DNA of 57,603 nt. Source: Betaproteobacteria bacterium. GTDB lineage: Bacteria; Pseudomonadota; Gammaproteobacteria; Burkholderiales; Burkholderiaceae_C. The stretch covers positions 1 to 57,603 of the forward strand of contig JABCYW010000023.1 of NCBI GenBank assembly GCA_013289985.1, given 5' to 3'. How positions within the stretch are numbered: the first letter of the stretch is position 1; every line of letters begins with the position of its first letter. Both the position numbers and the translations under genes were made by a program. This document shows positions 56,150 through 57,603 of this stretch, piece by piece. Under the pieces are notes generated by a model that did no database searches, was not told the origin of the DNA, and saw only the letters and a program-made list of their open reading frames with translations.

Positions 56150-57216
56150 CGCGCCTCGATCCCCGCGCTGTGCGCGAGCGTGCGATTCCAGACCGCCGCG
56201 CATTGCGGGCCACAGCGCTGCAGCCAGCGCGGCAGCACGGTGGCGGTGAAGATCTGGCGGCGCAGGCGCTCGTCGGCGGGCGAGCTGGCCACGAGCGTCA
56301 TGCCGCCGCGCCGGCCCGCCTTGCAGTTCGCGGCGCCGGTGTCGCAGGCCAGGCCGTCGGCGGTCTCGCGCTCGGACTCGTCCCAGATCTCGCGCTCCAC
56401 GCGCGGCAACTCGCGCTTGAGCAGCGCGCGCAGGTCGGCCGGCAACGCGTTCCAGGCGGCGCCGTTGGCCACGAACAGCGACAGCCCCCAGCTGATGGCC
56501 ATCGGCTGGATGTGCGTGGTGACCTTGTCGAGGCCGATCGTGTTGCCCGACATCGTGCCGGTGATGGCGCAGTCGAGTTCGTCGCGGGCCAGGTAGGGCA
56601 GGATGTCGCCGAAGCCGATGGTGACGGGCTTGCCGCCCAGCGCCTCGATCCAGTCGGACTGCGCCGGGCCGGACGTGCGCACGCGCAGGCCCGCGAGGCC
56701 CTTCAACCCCGCGAAGGGCTTCCTGCAATAGACCACCTGCGCCGGGTAGGCATACAGGGCCAGTACCTCGATGCCGTAGCGCTTGCGCATCATGCCTTCC
56801 AGGTAGGGCCGGAACGCCGCGACGGAGCGCCGCAGCGCCGCCATGTCGGGATTGAGGCCGGCGAGGTCGGGCGCGGTGAGCTCCGGGTCCTTGGTGATGC
56901 CGCCCGACACGGGCAGGGTGGCGAACGGCACGGCGCCCAGCTGCACCAGCGTCAGCACCTCCTGGCTGCGGATGCCGGCGCGATCGAAGGGCACGATCTC
57001 GGCGGTGTAGCGGCCGCCGCTCAGGCGCGCCAGCTCGGCGTCCCAGAACGGTTGCTCGTGGCGCGTGAACTGGTTCAGGCTGCCCAGGCCGCCGACGATG
57101 CGCAGGCGCAGGGCCGGCGGCGCATCGGCCCCCAGGGCACCGCCGGCGATCGACGCCAGCAGGCCCAGGCAGGCCAGCCGTGTCCGTACGCGATCTCCCC
57201 AGCCCGCACAGTCCAT
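56146..57216 (-). CDS. DctP-type (TRAP) solute-binding protein, probable partner of the sensor kinase
   Basis: The 356-residue product has a signal peptide (about 10-28, ending GGALG) and a DctP fold. It contains LRLRIVGGLGSLNQFTRHEQPFW and the ligand-arginine block GLKGLAGLRVRTSGPAQSDW. The DELDCAITGTMSGNTIGL segment is also characteristic. Two Cys late in the chain (LACDTGAANCKAG) may form a disulfide. No DctQ or DctM permease follows; the next gene is the sensor kinase, coupled by a 4-bp overlap. It therefore probably presents a ligand, perhaps an organic acid, to the kinase. ATG 57216 is preferred over a GTG at 57339, which would add a second membrane-like segment. Confidence 0.85.
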
Positions 57217-57281
57217 GCCCACCCCCGATGTGCCCACCGCTAGGGTACTCCGGTTAGGCTGGAAGCAGGCCACCAGCGCGA

Positions 57282-57308
57282 TGCCGACGGTGCCGACGGT
57301 GCCGACGA
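57282..57308. repeat. Three 9-bp tandem units (tgccgacgg)
   Basis: Units 57282-57290 and 57291-57299 are identical (tgccgacgg), and the third (57300-57308) differs in the last base. The array could slip in replication and lies between the DctP start and repeat copy C. Confidence 0.85.
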
Positions 57309-57340
57309 TGATCAGGATCCAGAAGACGAGACTGATCACA

Positions 57341-57603
57341 AAGGTTCATCGCCGATCTGCGGGGACACACGGAGCATGCGCAAATGGGCAGGGCCAGTGG
57401 GTGGTCGCGTTGCGGGGCGCGCCGGGTCAGGCACGACTCACCGGGGGAGTCTGTTTTGTTCGTGTCCCCCGTCGGCCTGCGGCCTCCTCCTCCTTAACCT
57501 CACAAAACAGACTCCCCCGCCTCGCCGTGCCACGCATGGCGGGCCGGCAGACAACATTCGCAGGGGGGGAGTCCGCGTTTTTTTTGAAGGGTTTTGCCAT
57601 CGT
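57341..57603 (+). repeat. Dispersed repeat, copy C (continues past the window)
   Basis: Same orientation as copy A. The stem is 57442-57459 with 57502-57519 (18 bp, perfect) and the 42-nt loop (57460-57501) is identical to copy A. At two positions of the 5' arm the bases are swapped relative to copy A (AGTCTG for AGCTTG), and the 3' arm changes to match (CAGACT for CAAGCT), so pairing is preserved. The outer GGCACG/CGTGCC pair is 57430-57435 with 57526-57531. The left part contains an unrelated insertion near 57366-57405. Confidence 0.85.

Larger units (their letters stand above)
57217..57603. other. Non-coding end region: short tandem repeat and dispersed repeat copy C
   Basis: Nothing gene-like is visible in the 387 bp upstream of the DctP gene. 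It contains three 9-bp tandem units (57282-57308) and repeat copy C (57341 to the window end). A leftward promoter for the DctP-kinase unit must lie here, but no convincing -35/-10 pair is seen. Confidence 0.6.

Noticed and set aside
57217-57339. N-terminal extension of the DctP protein from a GTG at 57339
   Set aside because: It would add a second hydrophobic segment encoded partly by the 9-bp tandem repeat and has no ribosome-binding site; the signal peptide after ATG 57216 is sufficient.

Overview
The window is GC-rich (roughly 70% by eye) and densely packed, with very short intergenic gaps. Gene content and style (RdgC, PuuD-type urate oxidase with a C-terminal cytochrome, two-subunit XDH plus XdhC, BMP-type purine ABC operon, TonB-dependent glycan receptor, oxidative L-arabinose pathway) suggest a betaproteobacterium of the order Burkholderiales, perhaps a Roseateles/Mitsuaria/Leptothrix-like organism. 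The taxon is inferred, not proven. I see no tRNA, rRNA, CRISPR array, transposase or phage module.

Layout. (1) 1-11872, a mixed region: a partial aldo/keto reductase, a cNMP-domain/FAD oxidoreductase, a DUF1800-DUF1501 pair, a chemoreceptor, a small monooxygenase-fold protein, a pirin, RdgC, hydroxypyruvate isomerase, an SDR and a small lipoprotein. (2) 11876-36151, an arabinan/L-arabinose utilisation locus. Thirteen genes run leftwards from about 32.7 kb to 15.2 kb with small gaps or overlaps: arabonate dehydratase, KDA dehydratase, ketoglutarate-semialdehyde dehydrogenase, a GH43 lipoprotein, ABC ATPase, two permeases, a binding protein, cytoplasmic GH51, cytoplasmic GH43, a TonB receptor, a secreted GH51 and an FCD-type GntR regulator. 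Rightwards run an SDR sugar dehydrogenase, a MATE transporter and aldose epimerase. A GH97 enzyme and a second GH43 lipoprotein diverge from a separate control region at 13.9 kb. (3) 36248-53562, a purine catabolism locus: GntR regulator, Tsx-like porin, allantoinase PuuE, OHCU decarboxylase, a BMP-type ABC importer (4 genes), guanine deaminase, a LysR regulator, XdhABC, urate oxidase PuuD and HIU hydrolase. (4) 53663-57216, a hybrid histidine kinase translationally coupled to a DctP-type binding protein.

How the genes work together. Arabinan fragments would cross the outer membrane by the TonB receptor, be trimmed by surface or periplasmic GH43/GH51/GH97 enzymes, enter by the ABC importer and be finished by cytoplasmic GH43/GH51. 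L-arabinose is then mutarotated, oxidised, dehydrated twice and oxidised to 2-oxoglutarate; no lactonase gene is seen. Guanine, hypoxanthine and xanthine would be imported and degraded through urate, HIU and OHCU to allantoate; the allantoate-to-glyoxylate steps are not in the window.

Main discoveries. Two control regions 19 kb apart (13869-13951 and 32734-32816) align without gaps. Each carries two GT-N3-AC sites exactly 64 bp apart around a shared central block, which looks like one regulon driven from two bidirectional promoters. A dispersed, non-coding repeat of about 260-280 bp occurs three times. Its 18-bp stem shows compensatory base changes, and its 42-nt loop is identical in all copies and contains a perfect Shine-Dalgarno/anti-Shine-Dalgarno core.
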